This document shows, piece after piece, positions 21,596 through 23,467 of a DNA stretch of 23,467 nt; position 1 is the stretch's first letter, and every line of letters starts with the position of its first letter. The stretch is taken from the IMG/VR virus record IMGVR_UViG_3300044628_000573, positions 1 to 23,467 of that record, one strand, 5' to 3'. Origin of the DNA: a virus. Made by a program: the position numbers and the translations under genes. Below the pieces are notes generated by a model that searched no databases, had not been told where the DNA came from, and saw only the letters and a program-made list of their open reading frames with translations.

Positions 21596-22029
21596 ACCAC
21601 ACCAACCCCCTAAGCCAATACAAATCCCACAAGGCATACAAGCCAAAGATTCAGCATGAATGGGCGGCCCAACTTGCTCTGTGCAAGTGGCTAAAGCTGC
21701 AACATCCTGATATTCGATTCCGATCAGATATTCAGTCAGCCGGGAAACTATCGCCACAGATGCAAAACATTAAACTGATCATTGATCCCTGGAGAGCGTG
21801 GCCGGATATTCAAATTTATCACAGATGCGGCGATTATTGCGGATTAATGATTGAAATGAAACGCATAGATTCCGGAACGTTTTTGAAGGATGGCAGTTTA
21901 TCAACCCAAAAGCACGTGCAAGAACAAGCAGAGATGCATAAGTTTCTTAGAGGGTTAGGCTGGTCAGTTTGCTTTGCGGAAGGGTTTGAGCAAGCTAAAA
22001 GAAAGTTTGAAGAGTACATTAATTATTAG
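21568..22029 (+). CDS. VRR-NUC domain nuclease
   Basis: 153 aa. Contains IQHEWAAQLALCKWLKLQHP, then FRSDIQSAGKLSPQ and the metal site WPDIQIYHRCGDYCGLMIEM-K with Asp80, Glu96 and Lys98, followed by STQKHVQEQAEMHKFLRGLG, typical of VRR-NUC (PD-(D/E)xK) Holliday-junction or structure-specific nucleases. Such proteins process replication or recombination intermediates in phages. The first 25 residues are outside the core. It overlaps the preceding gene, and a promoter plus leader RNA follow. Confidence 0.82.
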   Translation: MANAGQKKIDHTNPLSQYKSHKAYKPKIQHEWAAQLALCKWLKLQHPDIRFRSDIQSAGKLSPQMQNIKLIIDPWRAWPDIQIYHRCGDYCGLMIEMKRIDSGTFLKDGSLSTQKHVQEQAEMHKFLRGLGWSVCFAEGFEQAKRKFEEYINY

Positions 22030-22037
22030 TAAATTTA
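22006..22037 (+). promoter_or_regulatory. promoter of the primase transcript (TTTG-N20-TAAATTTA)
   Basis: TTTG at 22006-22009, exactly 20 nt, then TAAATTTA at 22030-22037 (one change from TAnnTTTG). The expected start near 22043 coincides with the first stem of the leader RNA. Same layout as at 17060-17091, which makes both more credible. Confidence 0.45.
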
Positions 22038-22042
22038 CCTTA

Positions 22043-22148
22043 GCTACAACGTCATGAAAATATTTAAAATTTCCCTCCTGTTCCTTTTACCTGTCATTCG
22101 ATGGGGGCGTTGTAGCGACTTCTTTGGTTCAGGAGGGTTCTTTTAATT
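22043..22148 (+). ncRNA. pseudoknot-type leader RNA upstream of the primase
   Basis: A = GCTACAACG (22043-22051) pairs with A' = CGTTGTAGC (22108-22116). B = CCCTCCTG (22073-22080) pairs with B' = CAGGAGGG (22130-22137), plus an inner CC/GG after two T-T mismatches. Order A-B-A'-B', a pseudoknot. B' contains the SD-like AGGAGG, 11 nt before the ATG at 22149, and is followed by TTCTTTT. Folding would hide the ribosome site or form a terminator. The A-B spacer is 21 nt (22 in the first copy). Confidence 0.6.
22054..22146 (+). CDS. possible leader peptide (30 aa)
   Basis: ATG 22054 opens 30 codons that end with TAA 2 nt before the primase ATG. The peptide begins MKIFKISLLFLLPVIRWG and ends DFFGSGGFF, with a hydrophobic first half. 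The ORF runs through both B arms and A', so a translating ribosome would unfold the pseudoknot. It may be a real leader peptide or chance; the other leader copy has no ATG. Confidence 0.3.
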   Translation: MKIFKISLLFLLPVIRWGRCSDFFGSGGFF

Positions 22149-23467
22149 ATGGATATTTCGCTATTTAATTCGCTGCCCGAAAAAGGCAAACCCCATATTT
22201 CAGATGCTAAAATATCTATTTTAGAATTTCTTCATTACGTTAAGTCTGGCAAGTATAAATTCCAGATTGAACGTATAAGAACTGAGCAGGATAAAACAAA
22301 TCGGGATGCGCTAAAAAAGCAATTACCAGCCGTTACAATTTCTGGAATATTTACTGAACGAAAAGCAGAATTGTTGATTTCTCATTCCGGGTTCATTCAG
22401 ATTGATATTGATCATTTTTCCGATAAATCTGCATTGATCACGGATCCTTATACCTACTCTTTATTTAAGTCCGCATCCGGAGGTGGACTTGCCATAGTAG
22501 TTAAGATAAATTCCGAAAAGCATAAAGAATCTTTTAACTGGTTGCGCAACTATTACTTTCAGCACTTTGGTATTGTAATTGATTCCGCACCGCAAAACGT
22601 GGCATCGCTTAGATTTGTTTCATACGATCCGGAACTCATAACAAATGAGAGGTCAAAGATTGCGCGTACGCTTACAGAAAAAAAGTATGTAAGCAAATCA
22701 TTGCCTATTGTAGTGGATGGCTCACAAGTCGCTGAAATGGTGCAGGAGTGTGTAAACTTGGGCCATAACCTTGCACCAGATTACGATTCATATTTAAAAT
22801 TAGGATTTGCACTTGCGCAAGGATTCCAAGAACAAGGCAGAGAATATTTTCACGCGCTTTGCTCAGTATCTGAAAAATACGATTCGCGCCATGCAGATAA
22901 GCAATTTACTATCTGTCTAAAAGGTAAAAATTCTGGTATAACTGCCGGTACTTTCTACTGGATGCTTAAGCAAGTTGGGATACATGCTCCGGAAAGTCAA
23001 AAGAAAGCCGTACAAGTGGCAACACTTGGCAAACGTGCCGGGCAAACTAAGGAAGAAGTAAAAAAGCAGATTGAGCAAATTACGGGAGTTGATGAAAAAC
23101 AAGCTGATAAATTAGTTAGCGAAGTTTTTAACCGGGATGACATTTCGATAAAATCCGCATCGGGAGATCCCGATCATTTAATACAAGCATTAACGCAATG
23201 GATGAAACAAAATCATCCGATGAAAGTAAATTCCATCACGCGCATAATTGAGGAGAAAAATAACGAGGTCAGGCGCGAAAGAATAAATTCTATTTACCTA
23301 CGTGCAAGAATGTTTTTTAATACAAAGGATATTACAAAGGATTTAGTTGAATCTTATATTTTTAGCGATTTTATTATCGAATACAATCCAATAACGGAAT
23401 ACATTGATAAAAATTTGCACCGAAAATCAGTAGGAAATATTACAGACTTGGCAAAGTGCATCCGATC
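22149..23467 (+). CDS. primase/helicase with VirE_N and PriCT_2 domains, 3' end cut
   Basis: 439 codons in the window, no stop before the edge. Residues about 55-160 fit the VirE_N (BT4734-like) AEP-type primase domain: LPAVTISGIFTERKAELLIS, QIDIDHF with acidic Asp86 and Asp88, and SASGGGLAIVVKI (108-120). Residues about 195-275 fit PriCT_2: DYDSYLKLGFALAQGF, REYFHALCSVSEKYDSRHAD and GITAGTFYWMLKQVG. After about 390 the sequence (IFSDFIIEYNPITEYIDKN) resembles the start of VapE/VirE-like helicase domains, expected to continue beyond the window. Likely role: primer synthesis and fork unwinding for phage DNA. A structured leader precedes it. Confidence 0.82.
   Translation, partial: MDISLFNSLPEKGKPHISDAKISILEFLHYVKSGKYKFQIERIRTEQDKTNRDALKKQLPAVTISGIFTERKAELLISHSGFIQIDIDHFSDKSALITDPYTYSLFKSASGGGLAIVVKINSEKHKESFNWLRNYYFQHFGIVIDSAPQNVASLRFVSYDPELITNERSKIARTLTEKKYVSKSLPIVVDGSQVAEMVQECVNLGHNLAPDYDSYLKLGFALAQGFQEQGREYFHALCSVSEKYDSRHADKQFTICLKGKNSGITAGTFYWMLKQVGIHAPESQKKAVQVATLGKRAGQTKEEVKKQIEQITGVDEKQADKLVSEVFNRDDISIKSASGDPDHLIQALTQWMKQNHPMKVNSITRIIEEKNNEVRRERINSIYLRARMFFNTKDITKDLVESYIFSDFIIEYNPITEYIDKNLHRKSVGNITDLAKCIR

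Noticed and set aside
1-23467. Integrase, attachment site, CRISPR array or tRNA gene
   Set aside because: None seen: no recombinase motifs in any frame, no regularly spaced repeats, and no cloverleaf noticed by eye. Lifestyle therefore cannot be judged from this window.

Overview
The window is a contiguous piece of a tailed-phage genome (free phage or prophage) infecting a Bacteroidota host, probably an environmental lineage. Reasons: AT-rich sequence; promoter-like TAnnTTTG boxes; weak use of Shine-Dalgarno sites; a Bacteroidota-type VirE_N/PriCT_2 primase at the right end; a DUF5977-like module in the tail hub; and a tail gene order typical of long non-contractile tails (connector, adaptor, gp10-like, terminator, tube, frameshifted chaperone, tape measure, hub, fibre). 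No sheath or baseplate wedge genes are visible. Capsid, portal and terminase genes must lie outside the window. No integrase, tRNA or CRISPR array was found.

Layout. 1-2553: four sugar/methyl-transfer genes (DUF5672-type, class I methyltransferase, GT-A-like, GT4) inside the virion operon, just before the head-tail connector. 2599-12848: head completion and tail genes, including a -1 frameshift tail chaperone pair, a 678-aa tape measure, an 816-aa hub split by inserted domains, two small paralogues of the tail tube protein, and a fibre with an S74 self-cleaving C-terminus. 12874-15226: lysis cassette with two small membrane proteins (holin candidates), a spanin-like pair (membrane coiled coil plus lipoprotein) and a lysin candidate with a His...SEGC motif. 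15322-16130: the only minus-strand genes, a ribbon-helix-helix protein followed by two membrane proteins. 16256-17075: five tiny, translationally overlapping genes. 17189-18997: recombination module (annealing protein, YqaJ exonuclease, SSB-like protein, HTH protein). 18994-22029: SNF2-type helicase, DNA methyltransferase and VRR-NUC nuclease. 22149-end: primase/helicase, cut by the window edge.

The most striking unexplained structure is a pair of leader RNAs at about 17099-17188 and 22043-22148. Both begin at a predicted transcription start (TTTG-N20-TA box) and both have the order A-B-A'-B', a pseudoknot. Their stems have different sequences but the same topology, their A-to-B linkers are almost the same length (22 and 21 nt), and both contain GGGGGCG. 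Both end in a T-rich tail 11-13 nt before the start codon of the annealing protein or the primase. They look like a repeated phage regulatory RNA: an attenuator, a protein-binding operator, or an antitermination element.

All assignments come from reading the sequence; no database search was run.
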